Assembly: GCF_017357245.1 (NCBI RefSeq)
Contig: NZ_CP071612.1
Location: 1,863,001-1,927,000 of the forward strand
DNA length: 64,000 nt
DNA from: Rhizobium bangladeshense
GTDB lineage: Bacteria > Pseudomonadota > Alphaproteobacteria > Rhizobiales > Rhizobiaceae
Reading direction: 5' to 3'
Shown: piece by piece, positions 55,748-64,000 of the stretch
Numbering within the stretch: the first letter of the stretch is position 1
How the letters are laid out: each line of letters opens with the position of its first letter
The notes under the pieces: model-generated
The model's database searches: none
What the model was told of the DNA's origin: nothing
What the model saw: only the letters and a program-made list of their open reading frames with translations
Translations under genes and position numbers: made by a program

Positions 55748-55894
55748 TTAGCGGGAGGAAGCCTCACGGGCAACGCGATGGATGTCCGAACGGTCGATGC
55801 CGAGGTCATGCAATTCGCGGTTGGTCATGCGACCGAGTTCCGTAACGGTCTGACGATACTTGCGCCAGTTGTTAAAAGAGCGAGTGATGTTCAT
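55748..55894 (-). CDS. DUF1127 small basic protein (second copy)
   Basis: 48 aa. MNITRSFNNWRKYRQTVTEL, then MTNRELHDLGIDRSDIHRVA and EASSR. Highly similar in plan to the first copy, with the conserved GI-x-R-x-DI segment, but sharing only part of the sequence. AAGGGG lies 7 nt before the ATG. It lies 440 nt downstream of the cuckoo-type sRNA on the same strand. Confidence 0.92.
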   Translation of the reverse strand: MNITRSFNNWRKYRQTVTELGRMTNRELHDLGIDRSDIHRVAREASSR

Positions 55895-56333
55895 GTTAAG
55901 CCCCTTTCCGAGGGTTTGATCTGCCAGCAGCCACCGATCGGCGCTGACCTCTATTTGATGGCTGGAATATATGTTGCGGCGCGAAGAACGAAAACAGCCA
56001 AGTTTTCAAGTCACCCATGCAAGCTGTGCAATGCTTTACACAATATTACCGCATTTTGATCAACGAATAGGCAAAAGAAATTGGTGGAAGATTCTACGTT
56101 TTCTCGTGCTCACTCTCGTTGCGGTAGGCAAAGCTGCCTCTCCGGCGGATCGAGTCGATGGGGTTTAGCGCCGAAGCGCCAAGCAACTCATTTATCTCAC
56201 GCCGCCGAAGCGAGTGATCGCGATACGGTGCCACGGCTTCATGCGGCGGCCGTCACGTCAGGTGGCCTCGCTTTGCGAGCAGCACTGCGGCGCCGATAAC
56301 GATAAGTTGTTGAATCCCAGGCCGTCCATTCGT
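55895..56333. other. Intergenic region between the second DUF1127 gene and the sRNA
   Basis: 440 bp without a supported gene. On the minus strand a -10-like TATATT at about 55970 lies some 70 nt before the DUF1127 start; the TGCACA-like elements near 56020-56040 lie upstream of it. The short plus-strand ORF 56081-56299 has no ribosome site and unlikely composition. Confidence 0.5.
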
Positions 56334-56450
56334 CAATAAAACGCCCGCCGGGGGAGGATCCGGCGGGCGCATTATACTGACTGGCAACTGGGAGGAGGAG
56401 TGTTGCCAGTCTATCGCAGCGCGCTTGGGAGGAGGAGTGCGCAGCCGCGA
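56334..56450 (-). ncRNA. Cuckoo-type (alpha-r14-like) small RNA with CUCCUCCUCCC loops
   Basis: Minus-strand RNA with two hairpins whose loops each carry CUCCUCCUCCC: 56421-56442 (stem GCGC/GCGC) and 56381-56409 (8-bp stem CTGGCAAC/GTTGCCAG). A perfect 10-bp intrinsic terminator (CGCCCGCCGG/CCGGCGGGCG, 56342-56369) follows, ending in GTTTTATTG. The repeated anti-Shine-Dalgarno loops and terminator are the hallmark of cuckoo RNAs in Rhodobacter (CcsR) and alpha-r14 RNAs in rhizobia. About 117 nt. The 5' end is not certain; no clear promoter was identified. Confidence 0.8.
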
Positions 56451-56780
56451 ATCTCGTCACGAACAAAAGCATCCGTGGGCGTCCGGAAAACCGGGCCGGG
56501 GCGCCATCCCCGTGCTTCGATAGATCGGTAAATAATATGACTAATCATTTTTTTGCAGTGCAATAAATACATGAGAGGTATGCGAAATGAGCATGCGTCT
56601 CCCTTTGTATGCTCATATTAGCGCTTCCGACGTTAGCGGTCGGTTAACGTCTGACCCAAATTAGACCAATGAGGAATTTGCAGTCTATCGCCGGGATGGC
56701 GTTTGCGAAGCCGCCTGCTGCGGCTATAACGACGGAAGCCGAAGCGCCGGAACGAGCGTCACGGAAATGAGGAGTGAGGC
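56451..56780. other. Intergenic region between the sRNA and the DUF2157 gene
   Basis: 330 bp. It should contain the divergent promoters of the sRNA (minus) and the DUF2157 gene (plus). Notable: an inverted repeat AATGAGCAT (56586-56594) / ATGCTCATaTT (56609-56619), and TTAGCGGTCGGTTAAC (56633-56648), one mismatch from a CtrA site (TTAA-N7-TTAA). Confidence 0.4.
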
Positions 56781-57875
56781 ATGTATCGCGGCAGATTGGA
56801 GCGGGATCTCTCGCTCTGGGTGGGAAAGGGGCTGATTGGAGAGGAAACCGCCGGCGCGCTTCTCGCCGAATATGATAGCCGCCCGGCAAGCTTCAGCCTC
56901 GGCCGGGTGCTGATGGCGCTGGCGGCGGTGCTGCTTGCCGCGGCCGTCTTGCTGGTCGTCGCGTCCAACTGGGAGGCCATTCCGCGCCTCGTCCGCGTCG
57001 GCGCTATCCTCACCCTGATTTGGATTGTACACATTGCCGCCGCCATGATGCTTGCCCGCGGTGCGACAGCGGCCGCAAGCGGGTTGCTGGTCATCGGGGC
57101 AATGAGCTTCGGTGGCGCCATCTCGCTGGTCGGGCAAATGTATCATCTCTCGGGCGACGAGCAGACCGTGATGTATCTCTGGTTCGCGATTGCCACGATC
57201 TCGGCGATCCTGTTCCGTTCGGGCGCCGTTGTCGTCGTCGCAGGCTTTCTCTCCTGGGCGTCGTTCGCCGTCTATCTCGAGAACCACGAGACGCATTGGA
57301 TCGGGTTTGATCCCTGGATGGCGCCGATCATGGCGGTGATGACAATCGCGCTGGTGCGTTATACCGGTGCCGAGCGGGCCCGTCATCTCGCCTACTTGCT
57401 GCTGGTCGGCTGGCTCGCCTGGCTCTACACGCTTTATGAGGAGATCGCCGTGGCGCTCGCCTTCGCAATCGGCGGTATGGCGGCCTTCGCGCTAACGGCT
57501 TTGCCGCACCCTCGTATCGCTTCGCTGATGAGAAGTGCCGGCGCAGCGCCGGCTTTCTACAGCTTCGTCGTCGCCGTAATCGGCTTGCTGCTGCTGCATA
57601 TCGAGATTGAGCAAGGCTGGCGGCTGGTGGTGCTCGGCGTGGCGACGCTCGCCGCTGCCGTGCTGGCGATCGCTCTACATGGCAGGGATAACGGCGCGGT
57701 GCGTTATCTCGCCTATACGACCTTTGCCGTGGAGATGCTCTATCTCGCCTCCGTCACCGTCGGCTCGATCCTCGGCACGTCGAGTCTCTTCTTGTTCTCC
57801 GGTCTCGTGGTGGCGCTCGTCGCCTGGCTCGTCATTCGTCTCGAGCGGCGCTTTTCGCGGGAGGCGCGCGCATGA
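56781..57875 (+). CDS. DUF2157 multi-pass membrane protein
   Basis: 364 aa. N-terminal soluble part (LERDLSLWVGKGLIGEETAGA, the DUF2157 domain), then about ten membrane segments (LAAVLLAAAVLLVVASNWEAI, VLAIALHGRDNGAVRYLAYT and others), ending in a basic tail. The partner gene with a GDYXXLXY domain overlaps its stop by 4 bp, a pairing found widely in bacteria. Function unknown; an envelope role is likely. Confidence 0.9.
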   Translation: MYRGRLERDLSLWVGKGLIGEETAGALLAEYDSRPASFSLGRVLMALAAVLLAAAVLLVVASNWEAIPRLVRVGAILTLIWIVHIAAAMMLARGATAAASGLLVIGAMSFGGAISLVGQMYHLSGDEQTVMYLWFAIATISAILFRSGAVVVVAGFLSWASFAVYLENHETHWIGFDPWMAPIMAVMTIALVRYTGAERARHLAYLLLVGWLAWLYTLYEEIAVALAFAIGGMAAFALTALPHPRIASLMRSAGAAPAFYSFVVAVIGLLLLHIEIEQGWRLVVLGVATLAAAVLAIALHGRDNGAVRYLAYTTFAVEMLYLASVTVGSILGTSSLFLFSGLVVALVAWLVIRLERRFSREARA

Positions 57876-58462
57876 GTTCGTTGATGGCTAGGCTGCAATC
57901 CGGCAAAGGATATCTGATTTCGGCGATCATCGTCGCCGGCTTGCAGTCGGTGATCCTCGGCACGATGATCCAGAGCCGTGCATCGATCCTCAGCAGCGGC
58001 GCTGAGGTCCTGCTGAAGACCGCCCCGGTTGACCCGCGGGATTTCCTGCGCGGTGATTATGTCGTGTTGAATTACGACATTTCCGCCGTGCCGGTGCAGA
58101 CGGTCTCCGGCGGCATTCCCGCTGAACCCGGCGAACACACCCTGTGGGTCCGATTGAAGAGGCAGGTGGACGGTTTCTGGACGGTGAGCGAATCGTCTTT
58201 CCAGGCGCTGCCGCCGCAGCCGGAGACGGTGATCCTGCGCAGCCAGCCTTTCTATAGTGGCGGGCTCGCGGCCGGCGGCAGCATCCGCGTCGAATACGGC
58301 ATCGAGCGCTATTACGTTCCGGAAGGTCAGGGCAAACCGATTGAGGAGGCACGCAATGATGGCAACGTCGCCATAGCGGTGCGGGTCTCGCCAGACGGAA
58401 GCGCGCAGATACGCAGCCTGCTCGTCGACGGCAAGCCGGTTTACGACGAACCGCTTTATTGA
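57872..58462 (+). CDS. GDYXXLXY-domain membrane protein
   Basis: 196 aa. One N-terminal membrane anchor (LISAIIVAGLQSVILGTMI), then a periplasmic domain with the name-giving motif in FLRGDYVVLNYDIS and a second conserved segment RVEYGIERYYVPEGQGKPIE. It overlaps the DUF2157 gene by ATGA, so the two are translated together and probably form a complex. Function unknown. Confidence 0.92.
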   Translation: MSSLMARLQSGKGYLISAIIVAGLQSVILGTMIQSRASILSSGAEVLLKTAPVDPRDFLRGDYVVLNYDISAVPVQTVSGGIPAEPGEHTLWVRLKRQVDGFWTVSESSFQALPPQPETVILRSQPFYSGGLAAGGSIRVEYGIERYYVPEGQGKPIEEARNDGNVAIAVRVSPDGSAQIRSLLVDGKPVYDEPLY

Positions 58463-58614
58463 TCTCTCAAGCCTTCGGGGGAGGGCGGCTTCTGGGCTTT
58501 GAAGACCCTGTCATTTGCCGTTCATTTTTCCTTTGCCTCGACCAAATCGGGTGATATAGAGACGCCGCGCTCCGGAAGGCCTCATGCGCAGGCATAGGCA
58601 TGCGGTTTGTGAAC

Positions 58615-58699
<85 letters not shown>

Positions 58700-58902
58700 G
58701 GCTGTTTGCAGGGGGAGACTAAGAACTTAGTTGTCCCCAATGACCGAAGGTTGTTCCGAATACTCGGAAGCGAGTGCCGTTCCCCATTTTGGCGGAATGA
58801 TACAGGAATTGGGAAAAGCCACGCACGGCACGCTGCCGGCGTCGTGCTCATCGAAACGAACGGCGTCTGGGCACGGCCGCCAGGACATGAAGGTAGGAAG
58901 AC

Positions 58903-60390
58903 ATGCAGGTTATCGAAACGCTCGCTGAAGGGCTGAAGCGCGAAATCAAGGTCGTTATCCCGGCCAAGGACATGGAAGACAAGATGAATGAGCGTCTTGC
59001 CGACGTGAAGGACAAGGTCCGCATCAACGGCTTCCGTCCGGGCAAGGTTCCCGCTGCTCACCTGAGGAAGGTCTACGGCAAGTCGATCATGGCCGACCTC
59101 GTCAACGAGATCGTCCGCGAACAGCCCGCCGCCATCCTGTCCAGCCGCGGCGAAAAATCCGCCACGCAGCCGGAAATCGCCATGACTGAGGACAAGGACG
59201 AGGCCGACAAGATTCTCGCCGCCCAGCAGGATTTCGAATTCACGCTCTCCTACGAAGTGCTGCCGCCGATCGAACTGCAGTCCGTCAAGGGCATCAAGGT
59301 CACGCGCGAAGTCATCGATATCTCGGATGACGAAGTCAACGAGCAGGTCCTGAAGGTCGCCGAAAGCGCCCGCTCCTACGAGAGCAAGACCGGCAAGGCC
59401 GCCAACGGCGACCGCGTCACCATGGATTATGTCGGCAAGGTCGACGGCGAAGCTTTCGAAGGCGGCACCGATCAGGGCGCCGAGCTGGTAATCGGCTCCA
59501 ACCGCTTCATCCCGGGCTTCGAAGATCAGCTCGTCGGCGTCAAGGCCGGCGAAGAGAAGACCATCACCGTGACCTTTCCGGCCGACTATCCGGCGAAGAA
59601 CCTCGCCGGCAAGGAAGCAACCTTCGACATCACGGTCAAGGATGTTGCAGCGCCCGGCGCGGTCGAGATCAACGACGAACTCGCCTCCAAGCTCGGCATC
59701 GAATCCGCTGATCGCCTGAAGGAAATCGTCCGCGGCCAGATCGAATCGCAGTACGGCTCGCTGACCCGCCAGAAGCTGAAGCGCCAGATCCTCGACCAGC
59801 TGGACGAGATGTACAAGTTCGAGACCCCGGCTTCGCTCGTCGATGCCGAATTTAACGGCATCTGGAGCCAGGTGAACAACGACCTCGCTCAATCTGGCAA
59901 GACCTTCGAGGACGAAGACACGACCGAAGAGAAGGCGCGTGAGGAATACAAGACGCTCGCCGAGCGTCGGGTCCGCCTCGGCCTCGTTCTCTCCGAAATC
60001 GGCGAAAAGGCTGGCGTCGAAGTCACAGAAGACGAGATGCAGCGCGCGATCTACGATCAGCTGCGCCAGTATCCCGGCCAGGAAAAGCAGATACTCGAAT
60101 TCTTCCGCAGCCAACCGGGTGCAGCCGCCTCGATCCGCGCACCGATCTTCGAAGAGAAGGTCATCGACCATCTGCTGACCGAAATCGACGTCACCGACAA
60201 GAAGGTGACGAAGGAAGAACTGCTCGCTGAGGAAGAAGGCGAAGCCAAGCCTGAGGCCAAGAAGGCCGCTCCGAAGAAGAAGGCGGCGGCCAAGGCCGAG
60301 GCTGCAGAGGCTGGCGAGGGCGAGGAAGCCGCCGCTCCAAAAAAGAAGGCTGCTCCGAAGAAGAAGGCTTCTGAGGACAGCGCCGAGTAA
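58903..60390 (+). CDS. tig: Trigger factor
   Basis: 495 aa ribosome-associated chaperone and peptidyl-prolyl isomerase. The ribosome-binding signature is in [20 protein letters not shown], the FKBP domain in [20 protein letters not shown], with a long C-terminal helical domain and a Lys/Ala-rich tail ([17 protein letters not shown]), typical of rhizobial Tig. AGGTAGGA lies just before the ATG. Followed by its own terminator. Confidence 0.97.
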   Translation: MQVIETLAEGLKREIKVVIPAKDMEDKMNERLADVKDKVRINGFRPGKVPAAHLRKVYGKSIMADLVNEIVREQPAAILSSRGEKSATQPEIAMTEDKDEADKILAAQQDFEFTLSYEVLPPIELQSVKGIKVTREVIDISDDEVNEQVLKVAESARSYESKTGKAANGDRVTMDYVGKVDGEAFEGGTDQGAELVIGSNRFIPGFEDQLVGVKAGEEKTITVTFPADYPAKNLAGKEATFDITVKDVAAPGAVEINDELASKLGIESADRLKEIVRGQIESQYGSLTRQKLKRQILDQLDEMYKFETPASLVDAEFNGIWSQVNNDLAQSGKTFEDEDTTEEKAREEYKTLAERRVRLGLVLSEIGEKAGVEVTEDEMQRAIYDQLRQYPGQEKQILEFFRSQPGAAASIRAPIFEEKVIDHLLTEIDVTDKKVTKEELLAEEEGEAKPEAKKAAPKKKAAAKAEAAEAGEGEEAAAPKKKAAPKKKASEDSAE

Positions 60391-60413
60391 TCGCCTTCCC
60401 GTTCTAGAATTTG

Positions 60414-60446
60414 AAGGCCCCGCCATCGCGCGGGGCCTTTTCTTTT
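60414..60446 (+). terminator. Intrinsic terminator after tig
   Basis: AAGGCCCCGC, loop CATCG, CGCGGGGCCTT, then TTCTTTTT; about 23 nt after the stop codon. Confidence 0.88.
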
Positions 60447-60556
60447 TGGATTTATCAGGACAGCACATTTCCAACGTCGCCGTCGCATTATCAACAACAG
60501 ATAGTTGTGATTAGGTACAATGGGGCAGATCTACCGAGTGGCGAGGGGGCTTGAAA

Positions 60557-60982
60557 ATGACTGCAAAGCACGACCTGAAGAAGCTGGTGGAGGAAATCTA
60601 CACTGTGCGTGATCGCGGCGATATTGAGGGTACGCTGGCGCTGCTCGGCGAGGATTGCACCTTTCGCATTGTCGGCAATACACGGCTGGCGCCTTTTTCG
60701 ACTGAATCGGGCGGACCTCATGCCTTTCGCCAAGCAATATCGCAGCTCATCACTGCGTGGGATCTATCCAACGTCAGGACAGCCGGCATTTATGTGGACG
60801 AGGACGCGCAGGTGGTCTTTGCCCACCGCGATGGCGAGGTCAGGCATATCCCATCGGGCGTGACATTCCGTACGGAATTCGTCGACAAGTTCCATTTTAG
60901 GGATGGCAAGCCGGTCAAGATCGTCGAATTCCTCGACACGTTGCAAATGGCCGAGACGAGTCAGATGATCCAAGTCGCTTAA
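60557..60982 (+). CDS. SnoaL-like / nuclear transport factor 2 family protein
   Basis: 141 aa cone-shaped alpha+beta fold of the NTF2/SnoaL type: LKKLVEEIYTVRDRGDIEGT, then FRTEFVDKFHFRDGKPVKIV and EFLDT. No catalytic Asp/His set is obvious and no substrate can be named. The ATG at 60557 has GAGGGGG 7 nt upstream; a TTG at 60551 in frame is close to that site. Soluble, single gene. Confidence 0.85.
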   Translation: MTAKHDLKKLVEEIYTVRDRGDIEGTLALLGEDCTFRIVGNTRLAPFSTESGGPHAFRQAISQLITAWDLSNVRTAGIYVDEDAQVVFAHRDGEVRHIPSGVTFRTEFVDKFHFRDGKPVKIVEFLDTLQMAETSQMIQVA

Positions 60983-61034
60983 ACGGCGGCGAAAAACATC
61001 CCATGTGAGGCACTTTAGCGAAAATGGCCACCGC

Positions 61035-62810
61035 TCAATTCGCGGTCCGTGTCAATTGCGCGACTTTCCTGACATGACTCACGGCTGCGGTTCCGCCTGA
61101 TGTTTTGGTGAACAGGCTGAGCGTTTCTTCCTCATCATCCGCGACGGGTGTCAGCGCCTGATCCATATAGCTCTTCGACTTCGCATCTCTTGAGATCAGG
61201 AAGGCGGAGATCATCAGGCCGATGATCGTGCCGGCGAGCGAAGCATGTTTGAGGATGGTTTCCCTGGCAAAGCGCGGCCAGAAGACCAGCGGGTGTTCGC
61301 GCGGAAGCTCCGGACGTCGCTCCGACGGCGTCTTTAAGCGCATGAGGCCGCTTTGCAGCGGATGCACGTTTTCCAGCGGCACGGTCGTTGCGAAGGAGAC
61401 GAGAACTTTCACAAGCCTTGCCAGCGGCACACCGGTCGCCACGGCGCGGCGCAGCAGCGTCTTCATATGGGCAGGCGAATAATAGAGCGACCAAGCCTCA
61501 TGGTAGATGTCTTCCCATTCCTGCTTGCTCATTTTGGGGTGGGCGGTGCAGACATGCTCGACATCGTAGATGTTGAGATCGCCGTCCATCTCGACGCCCT
61601 TCTTCCACAGGACCTGATGGTCCTCCGAACCGGGCAGCGGCGTCAGGATGAAGAATTCGATGACGTCGAGCGGGAGCTCTTCCTGGATGATGGCAATGTC
61701 GCGCCGGATCGATTCCGGCGTGTCGGCGGGGAAGCCCAGAATATAGCCGGCAAGCGTCATGATGCCCTGCGCCTTCCAGGCGAGCAGCATCTTGCGGTAT
61801 TCGGTGATTTTGTTCTGGTTCTTCTTGGCGGCGGTCAGATTGTCCGGATTGACGTTTTCAAGACCGATGAAGACGCGGGTGACGCCCGCGCGCTTGGATT
61901 TCTCGATGAAATTGGGAATTTTGTGGCAGAGCGTGTCGACCTGAATCATCAGGCCGAGCGGAATGCCATCCCGCTCCTTGAGCTCTATCAAGCGGTCAAA
62001 GATCGCTTCCCAATCCTTGTTGCGGGCGAAATTGTCGTCGGTGATGAAGAATTTATGGATGCCCTGCGCCCAGTTCATCCGCACCAGCTTCTCGACGTCG
62101 TCGGCAGAGCGGAAGCGCGACTTGCGTCCCTGCACATTGATGATGGTGCAGAACGAGCACTGATAGGGACAGCCGCGTCCGGCATCGAAACTCGTGCTGA
62201 GCCCGAGCGTACGCTGGATATTGTCCTTCGGCAGGAAGGGAACCGGCGTACCTCCGATGCCGGGAAGGTCGTTCATGAAATTATAGAGCGGCTTCAACTC
62301 GCCGGCGGCGGCGTCGCGCAGCACCATCTCCAGCCGCCCTTCGGCCTCGCCGGCGAACATCGAGATGCCCATGTCGCGGCAGGCATCGAGCCCGACCGCC
62401 GTGCCGTCGAGCATCGAAAGGCAACCGGACACATGGAAGCCGCCCATCGAAACAAGCAGGCCGGCATTGCGGAACGGGCGGGCGATATCGAGTGCGCGCG
62501 GATATTGATTGGACTGGACGCCAACCAGCGCGACCATGCCGAAATTGCCGTGGCGTCTGAACTGGGCGAGCAGCCGAGCGAAATCGATCCGCGTATTGGT
62601 CTCGTCGAGTACCGTGATGTCGATCGCGACATCTGGCCCGAGCACTTTACGCTCGGCGCATTCGGCAGCGATACCGTAGAGAGCCGCAAGCGAATTGGAC
62701 GGGATCATTGCCCGCCACCAGCGGATGACGTAGCCGTCATCGTCATAATGCGACGGCTTGATCAGGATGAGCTGAAAACGTCTGCGCGCGGCTTCCGAAG
62801 CATGGGACAA
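61035..62810 (-). CDS. B12-binding radical SAM protein
   Basis: 591 aa. N-terminal cobalamin-binding-like domain (VALVGVQSNQYPRALDIARP, then VSMGGFHVSGCLSM), and a radical SAM core with the cluster motif CPYQCSFC in GRGCPYQCSFCTIIN (about residue 215) and the SAM-binding GLENVNPDNL. A C-terminal membrane segment LAGTIIGLMISAFLI lies near residue 550, so it is probably attached to the membrane. The family includes hopanoid and tetrapyrrole enzymes; this member has no assigned substrate, and no biosynthetic genes adjoin. Confidence 0.88.
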   Translation of the reverse strand: MSHASEAARRRFQLILIKPSHYDDDGYVIRWWRAMIPSNSLAALYGIAAECAERKVLGPDVAIDITVLDETNTRIDFARLLAQFRRHGNFGMVALVGVQSNQYPRALDIARPFRNAGLLVSMGGFHVSGCLSMLDGTAVGLDACRDMGISMFAGEAEGRLEMVLRDAAAGELKPLYNFMNDLPGIGGTPVPFLPKDNIQRTLGLSTSFDAGRGCPYQCSFCTIINVQGRKSRFRSADDVEKLVRMNWAQGIHKFFITDDNFARNKDWEAIFDRLIELKERDGIPLGLMIQVDTLCHKIPNFIEKSKRAGVTRVFIGLENVNPDNLTAAKKNQNKITEYRKMLLAWKAQGIMTLAGYILGFPADTPESIRRDIAIIQEELPLDVIEFFILTPLPGSEDHQVLWKKGVEMDGDLNIYDVEHVCTAHPKMSKQEWEDIYHEAWSLYYSPAHMKTLLRRAVATGVPLARLVKVLVSFATTVPLENVHPLQSGLMRLKTPSERRPELPREHPLVFWPRFARETILKHASLAGTIIGLMISAFLISRDAKSKSYMDQALTPVADDEEETLSLFTKTSGGTAAVSHVRKVAQLTRTAN

Positions 62811-62928
62811 GAGTGTCTATCTTTCTTTAGAAACATCTGCCCGGAGGCAAAACGGCGTTGATGGCACAAATCAGGCACGGCGTATCAATGCGATTTATCA
62901 GAGTTCAAACTAAGGCGTAAAAATTCGA

Positions 62929-62955
62929 AACTGCGCGCTAAAGTTTCGCGCAGCA
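62929..62955 (-). terminator. Hairpin after the EEP-family gene
   Basis: Minus strand CTGCGCG, loop AAACTTTAG, CGCGCAG; T-rich only after a gap of four bases (TTTCGAATTTTT). A weak terminator at best. Confidence 0.4.
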
Positions 62956-62972
62956 TGTCTTCCGTCGATACA

Positions 62973-63776
62973 CTACTCGAGATCGAGCAGCAATGCGCGG
63001 TGGTCCGACACCTCGGGCGCCTTGACCACCTCAAATTGGGCAACCTTCACCTCCGGTGTAACCAGCATGTAGTCAGCGAAGCGGCCTTGCTTTGGATAGT
63101 AGGAAGTTCGCGTGTCGACGAGGCCGTTTCCGGTGACGAGATCGGAAAGACCTAACCTGGCAAGGACCTTGAAGGTCGCGCTGTCGGGCAGCAGGTTGAA
63201 GTCGCCGCAGACAACGAGCCCTTCGTCACCTGGCCAGATCCGCCCGATGAGGCCGACCAGCGCCAAAGCCTGCTTTTCGCGCTCCGCCGTATCGCCCTTG
63301 CCGGCGGGATCGCGCAGCCCATGCATATGGGCGATCGTCACAGCGCGAGCGTGTTCATGGCTGAAGAGACGGATGCAATGCGCGTTTCGCGGCCTGGGAT
63401 GTTCACCCCAGCCATCGGCGGAAAAACTGCCATGCACGAAGTCCAGCGCCTGGGCGATAATGGAATGCGATTTGCGGACGAAGGTCGCCAACCCGAATTC
63501 CGCGACAATGGCGGCGTCGCCATCGAAAAGCTCACCTCTCGATGTCGGGCAGAAGAAGGCGTCGTGGCCGGGCAGGGCGTCGCCGATCTCCCGGAACAGA
63601 TCGACGCGCTGCGGCAGCTCCAGCCCCGCATCCCGGTAGAGCGACCATCCGCGATCCGCATTCGGCGCCCTCAGCATCTCCTGCAGGCACAGCACATCGG
63701 GATCGGCCTGCCTGACATAGGCGATCAGGGCCTCGTGCAGCCTGCCGCCCCATGCATTCAGCGAAATGATGCGCAA
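62973..63776 (-). CDS. Endonuclease/exonuclease/phosphatase-family protein
   Basis: 267 aa. Motifs of the EEP fold: ISLNAWGGRLHEAL, LCLQEML (metal-binding Glu), GDFNLLPDSAT, and the C-terminal SDHRALLLDLE. Substrate uncertain: DNA, phospholipid or inositol phosphate. The frame is open to 63869, but that stretch is disordered-like and overlaps sthA's end; the TTG at 63776, with GGAG 8 nt upstream, gives a fold-compatible start. Not a close relative of xth (30827-31618). Confidence 0.85.
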   Translation of the reverse strand: MRIISLNAWGGRLHEALIAYVRQADPDVLCLQEMLRAPNADRGWSLYRDAGLELPQRVDLFREIGDALPGHDAFFCPTSRGELFDGDAAIVAEFGLATFVRKSHSIIAQALDFVHGSFSADGWGEHPRPRNAHCIRLFSHEHARAVTIAHMHGLRDPAGKGDTAEREKQALALVGLIGRIWPGDEGLVVCGDFNLLPDSATFKVLARLGLSDLVTGNGLVDTRTSYYPKQGRFADYMLVTPEVKVAQFEVVKAPEVSDHRALLLDLE

Positions 63777-63832
63777 GCTCTCGGCTCCGTCTTGGCTGGC
63801 GGAATTAGATGGTGGCGCTGCCGGCGGCGCTT

Positions 63833-64000
63833 TCAGAGTTCCGACTTGATGTCGCCCATCCGGTTCCAAGCGTCGAGCCCGGCGATCTTATAGGCTTCGG
63901 CGAGCGTCGGATAGTTGAAGGTGTTTTCGACGAAATATTCGACCGTGCCCTTCAGATTGAGCACCGCCTGGCCGATATGCACCAACTCCGTGGCGCCTTC
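63833..64000 (-). CDS. sthA: Soluble pyridine nucleotide transhydrogenase, C-terminal end (runs off the right edge)
   Basis: The last 55 residues are visible: [40 protein letters not shown] and the end [11 protein letters not shown]. The dimerisation-domain motif with HIGQ and FNYPT-x-AEAY is that of SthA (E. coli UdhA), which exchanges reducing equivalents between NADH and NADPH. The stop codon is TGA at 63833-63835. The 5' end is outside the window. Confidence 0.88.
   Translation of the reverse strand, partial: EGATELVHIGQAVLNLKGTVEYFVENTFNYPTLAEAYKIAGLDAWNRMGDIKSEL

Noticed and set aside
56081-56299. Small plus-strand ORF between the second DUF1127 gene and the sRNA
   Set aside because: No ribosome site and unlikely residue composition.

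Overview
The window looks like core chromosome of a fast-growing rhizobium, closest in character to the Rhizobium etli / R. leguminosarum group. The basis is high G+C codon use, an exoR gene, popZ upstream of valS, a secDF fusion, the scpAB-tatABC-serS-surE block, DUF1127 genes, and alphaproteobacterial regulatory motifs. I see no prophage, insertion sequence, CRISPR array, plasmid or symbiosis genes. Most of the window is conserved housekeeping sequence; the less explained material lies in short intergenic regions and very small genes.

Layout. 0-1.3 kb: 5' part of a photolyase gene and a small secreted protein. 1.3-1.8 kb: a possible decayed ORF. 1.8-2.5 kb: a HAD phosphatase. 2.5-11.7 kb: the nitrate assimilation locus on the minus strand, in transcription order nasT, nasS, narK, nirB, nirD, nasA. 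A sigma-54 promoter and a roughly 300-nt leader with an ANTAR-type hairpin and an intrinsic terminator lie between nasS and narK, so the sensor pair NasS/NasT is predicted to control read-through into narK-nirBD-nasA. 12-16.2 kb: peroxiredoxin, lytic transglycosylase, epimerase and glycerate kinase. 16.3-22.6 kb: a patch of small membrane, secreted and stress-type proteins, including CsbD, a KTSC-like protein, a zinc-ribbon protein and two very small membrane proteins of 25 and 33 aa, with tRNA-Asn and tRNA-Cys. Two EcfG-type promoters (GGAAC-N16-CGTT or close) occur here and a third precedes the gene near 1.2 kb.

22.8-32.2 kb: a Pcm-like methyltransferase, popZ, valS, a FadL-type porin, exoR, xth and erpA. 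32.4-55.2 kb: a dense, mostly plus-strand housekeeping block: dgt, argS, a SPOR protein, nagZ, scpA, scpB, tatA, tatB, tatC, serS, surE, pcm, an NlpD-like LysM/M23 protein, a DUF815 ATPase, yajC, secDF, an Mth938-like protein, a squalene/phytoene-synthase-like protein, a small membrane protein and trmFO. Many of these overlap by 4 bp or less.

55.2-56.8 kb: two DUF1127 genes and, upstream on the same strand, a small RNA whose hairpin loops carry CUCCUCCUCCC and which ends in an intrinsic terminator. This matches the cuckoo / alpha-r14 class of sRNAs and repeats the DUF1127-plus-cuckoo-RNA association known from Rhodobacter; it is the most interesting non-coding signal in the window. 56.8-58.5 kb: a DUF2157 / GDYXXLXY membrane pair. 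58.6-64 kb: tRNA-Leu, trigger factor, a SnoaL-like protein, a B12-binding radical SAM protein, an endonuclease/exonuclease/phosphatase-family protein, and the C-terminal end of sthA.
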